A DNA stretch of 39,868 nt from positions 1-39,868 of IMG/VR virus record IMGVR_UViG_3300035698_005727, one strand, 5' to 3'. A program made the translations under genes and the position numbers. Origin of the DNA: a virus. Positions 8,099 through 17,300 of the stretch are shown piece by piece (the first letter of the stretch is position 1; every line of letters begins with the position of its first letter). The notes under the pieces are model-generated. The model had not been told where the DNA came from, made no database searches, and saw nothing but the letters and a program-made list of their open reading frames with translations.

Positions 8099-10327
8099 AT
8101 GATTCGTACTCGCCTACAGTTTAATCCAGCAACAGCCGAATTGGAATTGATGCAGACAACAGTGGATACTGGCTTTCAGGGCGAAGTATTAACATTTGCC
8201 GGCCTCCCTACTGCTAGTACGGTTAGTGGAGACGTTTATTTAGTCGAAACAGCTACTGGAATACCCTTTATTAATAGACGTCAAGCAGGATTATATCGTT
8301 CTAACGGTACTGTCTGGAATTATCTGCCAGAATTAGCAGCTAATAATATAGCTTATAACGACACAGCATCTGCATTAGGTGCATCAAACGTACAGGACGC
8401 TATAAACACATTAGCCTCTGTTGTACCTCCGGCAGCTCCTGTAGATTCAGTTAATGGGCAAACAGGAGTAGTGGTATTAGATCAAAGTGATGTCGGCCTA
8501 AGTAATGTAGACAATACAAGTGATATAGATAAGCCTTTAAGTACAGCTCAACAAACTGAAATTGATACTAAAGCAGATTTAGCTGCTGTAGTAGTCGTAC
8601 AGGCTAATGTAGATTTAAAAGAGGATGACCTAGGAAACCCCATAACGGATGGGCAGATTCTATCTAGTACAATTGCAGGCGTTAGGTCTTGGATAGATGC
8701 AGGCGGAGGTTCTGGAGGCGGAATCACAAATGATCCTGATCCCCAGACTAACTTATCTGGTACAGCGTTACTAGGTGATTTTGCTTATGATACTACTGAT
8801 GACGAATTACAAAGATTCGACGGCACTAATTTTGTTGCGGCTGCTTTAAGTGCAGATGCGGGAGGTGCTGTAGCGGCAGGCTCTACTTTAGGACTCCAGC
8901 AGGAATTATTAGCTAATGCAGGTCAACCAGGACTTACTGTACTGGCAGTTGGTTTTACAAATACAGGCAAAGCACAAGGAACTTCCTTGGGTGACGGAAA
9001 TGTTGTTGAGGTTTACGCTTCAGGAGCTGACTTTACCGACGGAACTGTTTTATACAGAGAATTTATGAGTATGGGGGAGCCTATATGTTTTACAGGGTTA
9101 TCTAATGGGGCTATTATAACTTCTACCCAAGGATTCTATGGATATAGTGAGCAGTTACAGGGGTCTGACGAATCTCCAATGCCTTTACTTAGTTACGGAC
9201 TTAGCTTTAAATCTACTTTCTTTTTTGCTTTTAGAAACTGTAACTCATACACTCCAGGAGCAATTGGAGGTAGCCAAGGATGGATTCATGTGGTAAATGG
9301 CCCATTACAAACTACAATGAGACTAGCGAATGGCGCGGGCGTAACTACTCAAGGGCAAGAAGATATAGTTCTGCAGCCATGGGAATATTACAGATTGTAT
9401 ACTGAAGCCAATGAGGAATATCAAATTATAGCTACAAACCCTGTGATGGCTTGTCATAATGCTAATATGGACTTAAATCCTTCAGGTCGTTTCTATGATT
9501 CCAGATTAATTATGCCTCTTACTAACGATGGTATTACTTGGCCTAGAGCAGGATTTATATCTGCTCCTTTTAATAACACTAAAGTGGACTTTTTTGTTAG
9601 GGACGGTGCACAAGGAGTAATTAATAGTACTGCAGGAACGGGAGTTAGTCCTGGTAGTCCAATTGATTTTGATGCGGCAATAGGGGTTGGAACTGGGGCA
9701 AATGACACGGATTATGAACCAAATGGTGCTACAAGAGTTCTAGCCACGGGTTTGATTTCAGCATATTCAGGTGCTGACTCTGCAGGATTAGAAGCAACAC
9801 CTTTAATGCCTGTATCAGCAATGAGTCAAGTTGTTGCTCAACCTCAAAATATTGAAGATTCAGGTGATGGCGGTAACTCCGGAGTTGCAATTGCGAGTCC
9901 TTATGAAGGAACGGCGTTGATTTATGAGTGGAATGATATAACAAAGTCTTTAGACTTGGCCTACACACTTCCTTTAACTAGAAACGGTGTGACAGTGACA
10001 AGCAAAGAAGACCAAAAGCATCCGGCCGCAAATGTACTTGCAAACGAGGTAACAGGTGTTCAGATTGTTGGGAACTTAGCGCCAGGAATAATCATAGCTG
10101 ATGTCCCTATTACGGTTGTTATCCAATCTAACAACTCTTTTTTTCAAACAACAATAAGAAGTCAAAACGGCACTACGGCTTTGACCATTAGAAATGAAGG
10201 CGATGAAACATTGATGTTAGGAATTACGCCCGAACCAATTGCTGTTGAGATCCGTGAGGGGTCCGACGGAATTTTATATAAACGAGTAATCGGTGCTGGC
10301 GGCACAGATACGTGGGAGGTAGCATAA
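8099..10327 (+). CDS. Tail fibre / appendage protein 1
   Basis: 742 residues. The N terminus (TRLQFNPATAELEL) resembles the FNP-x-TG-x-FDLV opening common in phage fibre proteins. Around residues 115-165 it has the fibre-type stretch SVNGQTGVVVLDQSDVGLSN followed by NTSD and KPLSTAQQTEI, repeated in variant form in the gene at 10490. Then comes a Gly/Ser linker (GGGSGGG, about residue 200) and a long beta-rich region with Asn/Gly turns. Such proteins form trimeric host-recognition appendages. It follows the adaptor gene with no gap. No depolymerase motif is evident, though one could hide in the beta-rich C-terminal 500 residues. Confidence 0.75.
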   Translation: MIRTRLQFNPATAELELMQTTVDTGFQGEVLTFAGLPTASTVSGDVYLVETATGIPFINRRQAGLYRSNGTVWNYLPELAANNIAYNDTASALGASNVQDAINTLASVVPPAAPVDSVNGQTGVVVLDQSDVGLSNVDNTSDIDKPLSTAQQTEIDTKADLAAVVVVQANVDLKEDDLGNPITDGQILSSTIAGVRSWIDAGGGSGGGITNDPDPQTNLSGTALLGDFAYDTTDDELQRFDGTNFVAAALSADAGGAVAAGSTLGLQQELLANAGQPGLTVLAVGFTNTGKAQGTSLGDGNVVEVYASGADFTDGTVLYREFMSMGEPICFTGLSNGAIITSTQGFYGYSEQLQGSDESPMPLLSYGLSFKSTFFFAFRNCNSYTPGAIGGSQGWIHVVNGPLQTTMRLANGAGVTTQGQEDIVLQPWEYYRLYTEANEEYQIIATNPVMACHNANMDLNPSGRFYDSRLIMPLTNDGITWPRAGFISAPFNNTKVDFFVRDGAQGVINSTAGTGVSPGSPIDFDAAIGVGTGANDTDYEPNGATRVLATGLISAYSGADSAGLEATPLMPVSAMSQVVAQPQNIEDSGDGGNSGVAIASPYEGTALIYEWNDITKSLDLAYTLPLTRNGVTVTSKEDQKHPAANVLANEVTGVQIVGNLAPGIIIADVPITVVIQSNNSFFQTTIRSQNGTTALTIRNEGDETLMLGITPEPIAVEIREGSDGILYKRVIGAGGTDTWEVA

Positions 10328-10412
10328 TGAAAGGATTAATTATATCTGCCACATAGATCAGAATTTAGTTAGTATATATAGAACAATAATTTAGTATGAG
10401 TAAGGACATAAA
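10328..10412 (+). other. Short gap between fibre modules
   Basis: Contains a 9-codon ORF right after the fibre stop (TAATGAAAGG), an AT-rich run with TTAGTTAGTATATATAG at 10363-10379 that weakly resembles the AGGCTATATA motif family, and a 6-codon ORF whose TGA overlaps the ATG at 10413. I see no convincing promoter. Confidence 0.4.
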
Positions 10413-10487
10413 ATGAGTATAATTAAAGGTTTTCCAGGAAATGATAAGCTATCAGTAGATGATGTAGAAACATGGGTAATAGTATAG
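10413..10487 (+). pseudogene. 24-codon remnant or leader related to the 7697 gene
   Basis: It encodes MSIIKGFPGNDK and then 12 more residues before TAG. The opening matches MSTLKGFSDNEK at the start of the 133-residue gene ahead of fibre 1, and both sit directly in front of a fibre gene. It has a good ribosome site (TAAGGA, six bases from ATG). Its stop is three bases before ATG 10490, so terminating ribosomes could restart on the fibre gene. Two readings are open: a truncated paralogue left after duplication of an adaptor-fibre module, or a short leader kept to drive translation of fibre 2. Confidence 0.5.
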
Positions 10488-10489
10488 TA

Positions 10490-12058
10490 ATGACTAAATA
10501 TAAATTTAATGCTCTTATAGGAAAGTTTGATTTAGTTGGAGAACCTTCAGCTCCTGAGGTAGAGGATCATTCACAACTTAATTTAGATGACGGAACTAAT
10601 CCACACGCAACAACAGCTACTGATGTTGGACTAAGTAACGTGAATAATACTAGTGATGCGAATAAGCCAGTATCCTCAGCTACACAAACACAACTAAACC
10701 TAAAAGTAAATACTACTACCTTAGCTTCTTATGAAACTACAGCACAATCAATTACTAGATCTACAAACGATAGGGCTAGAGCAAATCACACGGGTACACA
10801 GGCATCCTCAACTATATCTAACTTTGCCTCAACAGTAAGATCAAATGTTTTAACAGGATTAAACACTGCTTTAACAGGTGTTATTTCAGCATCAGGTACA
10901 GTTTTAACTGCTTTAGGCAGATTACAAAATCAAATAACAGCATTAGCTGCCAGAGTTACTCTAAACGATAATAAATATACTCAAGCAGAGGTTGATGCTA
11001 TAGAGACGGGGCTACAGGCTTCTATCGACGCTATACCAACACCTTCTATGCTTAATCCTCTAGATGCCAGTTTAGCAGTTAATCCATTTGGTGAGATAGA
11101 CGCTTCTGGGTGGTTTACAGCCGCAGAGTTTGGCTTTTCAGGAGGTACTGTTAATGATGATTTAGCTACGGGAACTGTTACTAGAGTCACAGGACAAGAC
11201 TTTAGAGGAACCGCCACAGCTGTTAGGGGTGCTGCTGAAGCAGATAACAGCGGATCAACGGCTGTAATGTATACTACTTTAACTATACCTACGGAAGATC
11301 AAGGAGCAGTTCTAGACCTTCAATTCAGTTATGATTTACAAAACTTTGGTGGTCCTGAAGCGGAATTAGATATTCAGTTATGGGATGTAGCTAATGATGT
11401 AGATCTTATTGCTATAGATGCTACAGATGTAGATGCTTTTGGCGGTACAGGTATTTTTGCTGGTCAATATGTAATACCTAAGAATGCTACTACTATTAAT
11501 GTTTGTTTGATTGGAATAGATTTCTTATCACCTACTTCTATTGAAGCTACGGTAACTAACGTACAAGCAGTTATAAGAAGAGCTGTAGACAATGGGTTAG
11601 GCGATCGAGTTACCTTCAGTGAAGTATATACGGCGGGAACTAGTTCAGGTAATCTAACGGTAGGTGTATGGAATGATAGGACAATAAACTCTGCTGGTAA
11701 TCCAGTAAACTTTGCCTTTGTGTCTTCCTCTACAATAACCTTACAACCAGGTACTTATATTATAAATGCGCATGCTTCTGCATTAGGTGTAGATGGGCAT
11801 ATATGCAGAATAGTAGACGTAGTTGCTAACATTACAGTTCTTGCAGGAAGTCCTGCTAGAGCACCTTCAGCAGGAGGGATTAGTTGTTCAAATAGTGTTA
11901 TAAGTAACAGGGAATTAATTGTTACAGGCGCATCGTCCAGAACATATAAACTTCAAACTAGGGTAGAATCTACCAGGAATACAGACGGTCGAGGAGCTTC
12001 TACTAATTTACTAGTAAATCCTGTAAGTGCTCAAGTATCTATAGAGCGGATTAAATAA
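10490..12058 (+). CDS. Tail fibre / appendage protein 2
   Basis: 522 residues from ATG 10490. I prefer this start over the ATG at 10472 because it gives the typical fibre opening MTKYKFNALIGKFDLVG and lies just after the stop of the 24-codon ORF, fitting re-initiation. Residues about 40-65 carry the same fibre stretch as the upstream gene (TDVGLSNVNNTSDANKPVSS). A Thr/Ala/Ser-rich helical shaft follows, with LGRLQNQITALAARV near residue 150. The C-terminal beta-rich domain has a TNF-/C1q-like jelly-roll appearance (LQPGTYIINAHASALG; KLQTRVES). It is probably a second receptor-binding appendage. The stop overlaps the next ATG. Confidence 0.7.
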   Translation: MTKYKFNALIGKFDLVGEPSAPEVEDHSQLNLDDGTNPHATTATDVGLSNVNNTSDANKPVSSATQTQLNLKVNTTTLASYETTAQSITRSTNDRARANHTGTQASSTISNFASTVRSNVLTGLNTALTGVISASGTVLTALGRLQNQITALAARVTLNDNKYTQAEVDAIETGLQASIDAIPTPSMLNPLDASLAVNPFGEIDASGWFTAAEFGFSGGTVNDDLATGTVTRVTGQDFRGTATAVRGAAEADNSGSTAVMYTTLTIPTEDQGAVLDLQFSYDLQNFGGPEAELDIQLWDVANDVDLIAIDATDVDAFGGTGIFAGQYVIPKNATTINVCLIGIDFLSPTSIEATVTNVQAVIRRAVDNGLGDRVTFSEVYTAGTSSGNLTVGVWNDRTINSAGNPVNFAFVSSSTITLQPGTYIINAHASALGVDGHICRIVDVVANITVLAGSPARAPSAGGISCSNSVISNRELIVTGASSRTYKLQTRVESTRNTDGRGASTNLLVNPVSAQVSIERIK

Positions 12059-12270
12059 TGAATAATAATGACTGGAACGAATATAAGAGGTTAGTTTTGA
12101 ACGAATTACAAGAATTACACGCTGCTATAGATAAACTTAACAGTAAGGTTGATAAATTAGGTACTGATATGGCCGAGATTAAGGTTAGATCAGGTGTATG
12201 GGGCGCTGTAAGCGGTGCTGTAGTAGCTATAGGGGCTTTACTGCTCACGTTACTGAAGAAGGGGCTATAG
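12058..12270 (+). CDS. Small coiled-coil plus C-terminal membrane helix protein
   Basis: 70 residues: a heptad-patterned helix (about 8-40; LNELQELHAAIDKLNSKVD) followed by one membrane segment (about 47-66; WGAVSGAVVAIGALLLTLL) and a basic KK end. This layout is shared by phage hemolysin XhlA-like proteins and some holin or anti-holin types, but also by virion membrane proteins. The TAATG overlap ties it to the fibre gene. It is separated from the endolysin by about 9 kb, so a virion or envelope role is as likely as lysis. Confidence 0.6.
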   Translation: MNNNDWNEYKRLVLNELQELHAAIDKLNSKVDKLGTDMAEIKVRSGVWGAVSGAVVAIGALLLTLLKKGL

Positions 12271-12273
12271 AGT

Positions 12274-12693
12274 ATGGGATTGTTCGACGGTTTTTTTACA
12301 CAGGATAAAGATAAGAAATCTACGGGAGAAGTATCCCAAAAAGGTGCTGGAATGCTAAATGCAGCCAATCAGGTGGGGGATGCAGCTACTAAAATAGCTC
12401 CTCATTCTACTGCTGCAGGAGCGTTAGGAGGAGCTGCTAGTGGAGCTTCTGTAGGTGCTGTAGGAGGTCCGGTAGGGGCTGTTGTAGGTGCTGTAATAGG
12501 TACTGCTATAGGGGCTATAGGGGCACGTAAGCGTAAGAAAGAATTTAACGCTAAGATAGAAGCTACGGCAAAGTCTCAAGAAGCGCAAGGGGTTGCTGAA
12601 GGCGGCCTTAGACTTAAAAACACTGCTAGAAGTAAGACTTTTGGTACAGATAGTGGCTCTTTTGCCTCTAAACGAAGGGTAAAATTAGGATAA
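12274..12693 (+). CDS. Glycine-zipper protein, probable virion-associated membrane protein
   Basis: 139 residues with a striking central Gly/Ala/Val stretch (about residues 45-90; GALGGAASGASVGAVGG, GAVVGAVIGTAIGAIG) that forms glycine-zipper membrane hairpins. A basic segment (GARKRKKE) and a polar tail ending SKRRVKLG follow. Glycine-zipper proteins occur among phage ejection or membrane-channel proteins, so a role in DNA entry is plausible but inferred. Start follows the previous stop by three bases and the end overlaps the next gene by one base, so it belongs to the tail operon. Confidence 0.6.
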   Translation: MGLFDGFFTQDKDKKSTGEVSQKGAGMLNAANQVGDAATKIAPHSTAAGALGGAASGASVGAVGGPVGAVVGAVIGTAIGAIGARKRKKEFNAKIEATAKSQEAQGVAEGGLRLKNTARSKTFGTDSGSFASKRRVKLG

Positions 12694-13607
12694 TGGGCAC
12701 TAGAAGACTAGAAAAACTTATTAAAAGGGCGAGAAGACAGACAGGTAATGAGGATTTCGGTCCTAATGCTGGTATAAGTCAAACTCAGCTTGTAGAGTAT
12801 TATAATGAAGCGTTAGATTTCTTCCAAGCAGGAGTTACTAATGCACATTCACTGCCTTTTATATCAGAAATTACATTAGATTTGGTTAATGGTCAGGAGT
12901 TCTATGAGCTTCCTGAAGACATGTTAGATCATGGTGGAATCATCCTAGTTGAAGGTTCTGTTAATAGAATCTATAAGAAATTAAAACAATTAACCCATAG
13001 ACAGCGTTCTAATGGGTACTATACTTCTCCGTATGGCTGGATTAGAAGAGGTCGAGGCTTCTTACTTACCGGTTTTGATACATCGGTTCCATTTACATCT
13101 TTAAGAGTTAGTTATGTAAAGCGTTTAGATCGTTTAGATATAAGACGTGCTACAGTGGTATCTTCTACCCTACCTACAATAACAGTGGATATAGCGTCCT
13201 TATTGAATCCTGAAGAAATAGGCGAAGCGGATTATATTTGTGTTATAGATCAAGACGGTCTTACCAAAGCTAGAAATATACCTGTAGACGACTTTGATCC
13301 CTTGACTGGAATAATTACTGTTAGAGCATCACACACATTAGAATTAACTGAATCTATAGATGCTGGAGATTATATAGTACTAAATAGAAATACATCTACA
13401 CATCAATTAGAAGTTGATGATAGTATGGAGAGATTACTTAACGCTTACGCTGCATGGAAGATGCTTAAAGAAGACGGAAACGAAGAGTCTAAGGAACAGA
13501 CACAAGAACTTGCATTGATGCGAGATCAAATAATAGATGGGTATGCTAGAATAGATGCCGATGTAATGGATATTCCAGAATCTCACGACGAAGAAGAGAT
13601 ATTTTAA
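12693..13607 (+). CDS. Head-tail adaptor / tail tube A-like protein
   Basis: 304 residues starting MGTRRLEKLIKRARRQTG. A helical N terminus (ISQTQLVEYYNEALDFFQ) is followed by a beta-rich middle (YYTSPYGWIRRGRGFLLTG) and a C-terminal helical segment (MERLLNAYAAWKMLKED). The order helix bundle, beta domain, helix just before the large nozzle-like gene matches podovirus adaptor or tail tubular A proteins, which bind the portal and start the tail. Single-base overlaps on both sides mark a tight tail operon. The exact family needs a profile search. Confidence 0.65.
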   Translation: MGTRRLEKLIKRARRQTGNEDFGPNAGISQTQLVEYYNEALDFFQAGVTNAHSLPFISEITLDLVNGQEFYELPEDMLDHGGIILVEGSVNRIYKKLKQLTHRQRSNGYYTSPYGWIRRGRGFLLTGFDTSVPFTSLRVSYVKRLDRLDIRRATVVSSTLPTITVDIASLLNPEEIGEADYICVIDQDGLTKARNIPVDDFDPLTGIITVRASHTLELTESIDAGDYIVLNRNTSTHQLEVDDSMERLLNAYAAWKMLKEDGNEESKEQTQELALMRDQIIDGYARIDADVMDIPESHDEEEIF

Positions 13608-16600
13608 TGTCAAAAACGACTAAATCCCAGCTTTTCGGCCCTTTCAGAGGTATAAACAACTCTCAAACTGCTATGAAAAGGGCGTTACCGCCTGGACCTA
13701 ATGCTGCGCCTCCTGAATATTCTACAGTAGCAGACAACGTCTTCACTGACAATACCACAGGTGAATTAGTTAAACGAAAGGGATTAGAGTTAGCAGAAAC
13801 TTTAGGTTCCGCTTGTCTCGGCCTTTTCGAATATACCGATTATGACACTAAGACAGGATTACCTACAGAACAGATTGTAGCTATAACCGCACTTGGACTT
13901 ACTGTATATACACCACTTAGAGCGACTATAGAAACTACAGACGGCTTACGTGACGGCGAAACATTGACAGTGGCTGATACGTCCGCTGGAGTAAAAAGCT
14001 TTTTTATAGACGGGACTGTGTTAGGTCCTGTATCTTCTGGGGTAGATAGTATTTCTAGTTTAACTTTAAATATATCTGATCCTACTATAGGAACAGTAAT
14101 GAATGGTACTATTGAATATGTACCTACGTATGAGGTTTCTTTAAATGCCGAAACTACTATATGGTCTAGTAAAACAGTTCCTTTAGCAGAAGGTTTAGTT
14201 CTTGCTGGATCTAGTTATACGGCCACACAATTAAATAACATTCTATATATTTCTACTGACAAAGAGGCTGTATTAAAATATGACGGCCTTTCTGTTTATA
14301 AAGCAGGTGTTCCTGATGCGGCTATACAGCCTTACGGATTGGTGGAAGTTGTTCCTACAGACGTTTCTGGAGGCGAGCTTCAACACGATACAACAAATGA
14401 AATGAAATCTGGCTCTTATGTATACCTAGGATCTTATAGTCGAGGCGATGCTAAGAATCAAACGTTAGAAGGTAATCCCGCCCTACTCACTGCTGATGTA
14501 GTATCGGAAAAAGATAATGTAGTATCTAACTTAACAGTTTATAATAGACCTAGAATAACGAATATGAGTGATGCTAATGTAGCTAAATTGGGGATACCTT
14601 CTATACCTAACGATTCGGGTTATGATGTCCGATCGGCATTTATAGATCGCCCTAATATAGTTGGAAATACGTTAGCCTTTGATATATTTACAAATCATAC
14701 TTTAGGTCTAAATGTGGGAGATATTGTTGCAGTTAGAATAGTTGTAGATATTTTACTAGAGGCGGAGAGTGAAGATGGGCTAAATAGGATTAATTATACC
14801 TCTTCAGTCCCTTTACTAGTAAGAGGTACATTAGCTACTATAGGTGCTTCTTGTACGCTGTCCTCAGATAATATGAGCATTACGGTACTACCTTCTCACG
14901 AATATACATCGGATGAAAGTGGAGATAATACTCTAACTATTTCTGATGATATAAAAATAGAATTAGAAAGTATTACAGAGTGGGAAGATTTAACTTCCTA
15001 TGAATTACAGTTAGATAACAATGAATTGAAGTCTACTAATTTATTAGGTCTAGATACAAATTCTAATACTAATGGAACTGAGAACTGGATTATAAATCCT
15101 TTTGGAGATCCTGTATACACATTTGACGCTTCGTTTAGTCGAATAGATCCGGACAAATTTGTATATAATGTTACTGCAATTCCGGGAGATACTCCTGACA
15201 GAGTAGAATTTAAACATAATATTGGACTTAATCCCGAATTCGAATTTAAAAGGATAGAAGTTCAATTCAGCTATAATATGAAAGTAACTGCTCCTAACCC
15301 AGCGGAGCTGAATGTAGGTATAGAATATCAAGGAAGTACAGTACCTCTGGTTGATATAGAACCTGCTGTAGGAACTTCTGGAGGAACTACTTTTAAGGTA
15401 TATAAGGGCTTTGTAGATTTAGGTACCCATAATGTATCTTTCGATGATATTCCTGCTCAATTAGTTATAGCTATCGATCCTCCTGGCGTAGCTGCAAGTT
15501 ATCTAGAATTTTGTGATGTAAAAGTTACAACTAAATTATTTAATGTTACTTCCTATACATTAATATCTCCAGAATTGGCTTGGCCTTATATGTCCAACAA
15601 TCATGTATTTAACTTATATAGAAGTCGGGGAGAAGGTATCAGACAAGAACAAGCGGGGTCTATCATACCTAATGTGTACTTACATAGTATATGGCCTCTA
15701 CGTTCCGATTCGGAACTTACGCAACTTAAGCAGTGGGATACATTACTAGACGCCGAATTAGGTGGTATATATGAACCCAGAATAGGTTTAAGTATATCTT
15801 CACAAGTACCTCAAGCTGAAACACGTGAATCAGATTATAGTACGTTACCTAAAGGTGCTTATATTTATTCCTATCGTCAACGTCTATATATAACTGCTGA
15901 CAGTGAAAATGAAAACACACTTCATAGATCAGACTTACTGTTCGGTCCCGAAGTATTTTTTAGTGGTGATAGCCTAAATGTAGAATCTCCTGTAGGGGAT
16001 CAAGCAGTAGGTGTTGTAGGGAATCAAGATATAGTATATTTACTTAAAGATAACAGTTATAAGACTATACAAGGTGACTGGACAAACGATAGGTTACGTA
16101 TAGATGATGCTATAATAGACGATTTCGGATGCGTAGCTCCTAAATCTATAACACAAATAATGAATGGGATTGCTTACTTAAGTGAAGAAGGTCCTGTATT
16201 TATTGGGTATGGTATTCAGCCTGCTTATATGGGCGATACTAGAGTTAAGACCAGTAGAGTTCGTAATATAATTAAATCGGGTATATATAATCTAAAAGAT
16301 GCTGTAGCGACTCATGATAGGTCTGCTGAGCATTATTTGTTGTATATACCACCTAAATCCTCTTTAAATCAAGGCGTTACATTAGTTTACGACTATAAAG
16401 GCGATGCTTGGTATACCCAGTACGGAAATCAATCTTCTGCTGGAATAGCCTTTGCTGGATTAGAGAAATTACAGGCTGAAGGTACGGATATTATACGCAC
16501 TAAGAACAGCGGGAGTTTACTTGACTACCAAGATACTGTTAGTGCAGGCTTTTCGCCCATTTCAGCCACTTGGACTACAGATTGGATCAGCTTTGACGAT

Positions 16601-16933
16601 CCTTCTACATTAAAGAAGTTCTTAAGAGTTCGTTTATACGGCCTTAACGTCGAGGATGCTATTGTATTAGGTTCACAATCCCTACAATCGGCCTATTCGC
16701 TGGTTATGAAGGCTTATAAGGACTGGAGAGACGATTTCGTCCAGTCAGAATCGACCATACTGTTAAATGAGACTAATTTAGACGATACGACTAAAATACG
16801 TAATAATAAGTCTCGAGTTATGAAGTTTGAGGTGTCTAATAACGATCCTCATACCAATATACGACTTTCAGCAGTGGAGGTTGAGGTAGCGATATCTTAT
16901 AGTAATAGGATGAAAGGGTGGAGTAGTCAATAA
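13607..16933 (+). CDS. Tail nozzle / stabilisation protein (tail tubular B-like)
   Basis: A 1108-residue beta-rich protein. It opens SQLFGPFRGINNSQTAM with an aromatic/charged N terminus (ADNVFTDNTTGELVKRKG), typical of podovirus nozzle proteins that begin by listing features of a beta-propeller. The C-terminal third has the diagnostic run of propeller-like strands: SYRQRLYITAD, GNQDIVYLLKDNSYKTI, DDFGCVAPKSI, GIAYLSEEGPVF and TLVYDYKGDAWYT. These resemble T7 gp12 / P22 gp10-type proteins that close the tail tube. The insert of about 400 residues in the middle makes it longer than the T7 homologue. Confidence 0.75.
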   Translation: MSKTTKSQLFGPFRGINNSQTAMKRALPPGPNAAPPEYSTVADNVFTDNTTGELVKRKGLELAETLGSACLGLFEYTDYDTKTGLPTEQIVAITALGLTVYTPLRATIETTDGLRDGETLTVADTSAGVKSFFIDGTVLGPVSSGVDSISSLTLNISDPTIGTVMNGTIEYVPTYEVSLNAETTIWSSKTVPLAEGLVLAGSSYTATQLNNILYISTDKEAVLKYDGLSVYKAGVPDAAIQPYGLVEVVPTDVSGGELQHDTTNEMKSGSYVYLGSYSRGDAKNQTLEGNPALLTADVVSEKDNVVSNLTVYNRPRITNMSDANVAKLGIPSIPNDSGYDVRSAFIDRPNIVGNTLAFDIFTNHTLGLNVGDIVAVRIVVDILLEAESEDGLNRINYTSSVPLLVRGTLATIGASCTLSSDNMSITVLPSHEYTSDESGDNTLTISDDIKIELESITEWEDLTSYELQLDNNELKSTNLLGLDTNSNTNGTENWIINPFGDPVYTFDASFSRIDPDKFVYNVTAIPGDTPDRVEFKHNIGLNPEFEFKRIEVQFSYNMKVTAPNPAELNVGIEYQGSTVPLVDIEPAVGTSGGTTFKVYKGFVDLGTHNVSFDDIPAQLVIAIDPPGVAASYLEFCDVKVTTKLFNVTSYTLISPELAWPYMSNNHVFNLYRSRGEGIRQEQAGSIIPNVYLHSIWPLRSDSELTQLKQWDTLLDAELGGIYEPRIGLSISSQVPQAETRESDYSTLPKGAYIYSYRQRLYITADSENENTLHRSDLLFGPEVFFSGDSLNVESPVGDQAVGVVGNQDIVYLLKDNSYKTIQGDWTNDRLRIDDAIIDDFGCVAPKSITQIMNGIAYLSEEGPVFIGYGIQPAYMGDTRVKTSRVRNIIKSGIYNLKDAVATHDRSAEHYLLYIPPKSSLNQGVTLVYDYKGDAWYTQYGNQSSAGIAFAGLEKLQAEGTDIIRTKNSGSLLDYQDTVSAGFSPISATWTTDWISFDDPSTLKKFLRVRLYGLNVEDAIVLGSQSLQSAYSLVMKAYKDWRDDFVQSESTILLNETNLDDTTKIRNNKSRVMKFEVSNNDPHTNIRLSAVEVEVAISYSNRMKGWSSQ

Positions 16934-16954
16934 TAGGCTATATAGTATATAGAG
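16932..16954 (+). promoter_or_regulatory. Intergenic AGGCTATATA motif, copy 4
   Basis: The gap between nozzle and next gene is almost entirely AATAGGCTATATAGTATAT, a near-palindrome, followed by AGAG and the ATG at 16955. It is close to copies 2 and 3. A related palindrome TTATATAGTATATATAGG is at 34128-34145. Confidence 0.4.
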
Positions 16955-17299
16955 ATGATTAAGAATTTAGAGAGTGATTTAAAGGACTTAGAGATAGCTA
17001 TAAAAGAGCTTCAGACCCCTAGATTCGTTAAAATCAGGTATGAAGATAGTGAATTTGTGGAATTTGTTGAAAATACTGAAGGTATGGACGACGTAAACAA
17101 TATCCGCTCTGGTGGGGGCGGTTATCTAAAGGTTTCATCTAAGGGGTTGGATAAAGTTATTATTCAATTCGCTAAAGAAACTATTTTAGAAACAGAAGGA
17201 GACTTCTACGATATCGTAGGGGTTCAATTAAGTAAAAACGTAGAACGGATAACAGTAACTGTTATTGGTTCGGGATATTTAATATTGGAGAGATTATAA
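16955..17299 (+). CDS. Hypothetical beta-rich virion-region protein
   Basis: 114 residues: a helical N terminus (about 1-24), then a beta-rich body with a Gly run (SGGGGYLKVSSKG, about residue 50) and a C-terminal strand set (VERITVTVIGSGYLILERL). No family recognised. It lies between the nozzle and the internal-protein genes and ends one base before the next ATG region, so it is probably a minor structural protein. Confidence 0.5.
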   Translation: MIKNLESDLKDLEIAIKELQTPRFVKIRYEDSEFVEFVENTEGMDDVNNIRSGGGGYLKVSSKGLDKVIIQFAKETILETEGDFYDIVGVQLSKNVERITVTVIGSGYLILERL

Positions 17300-17300
17300 G

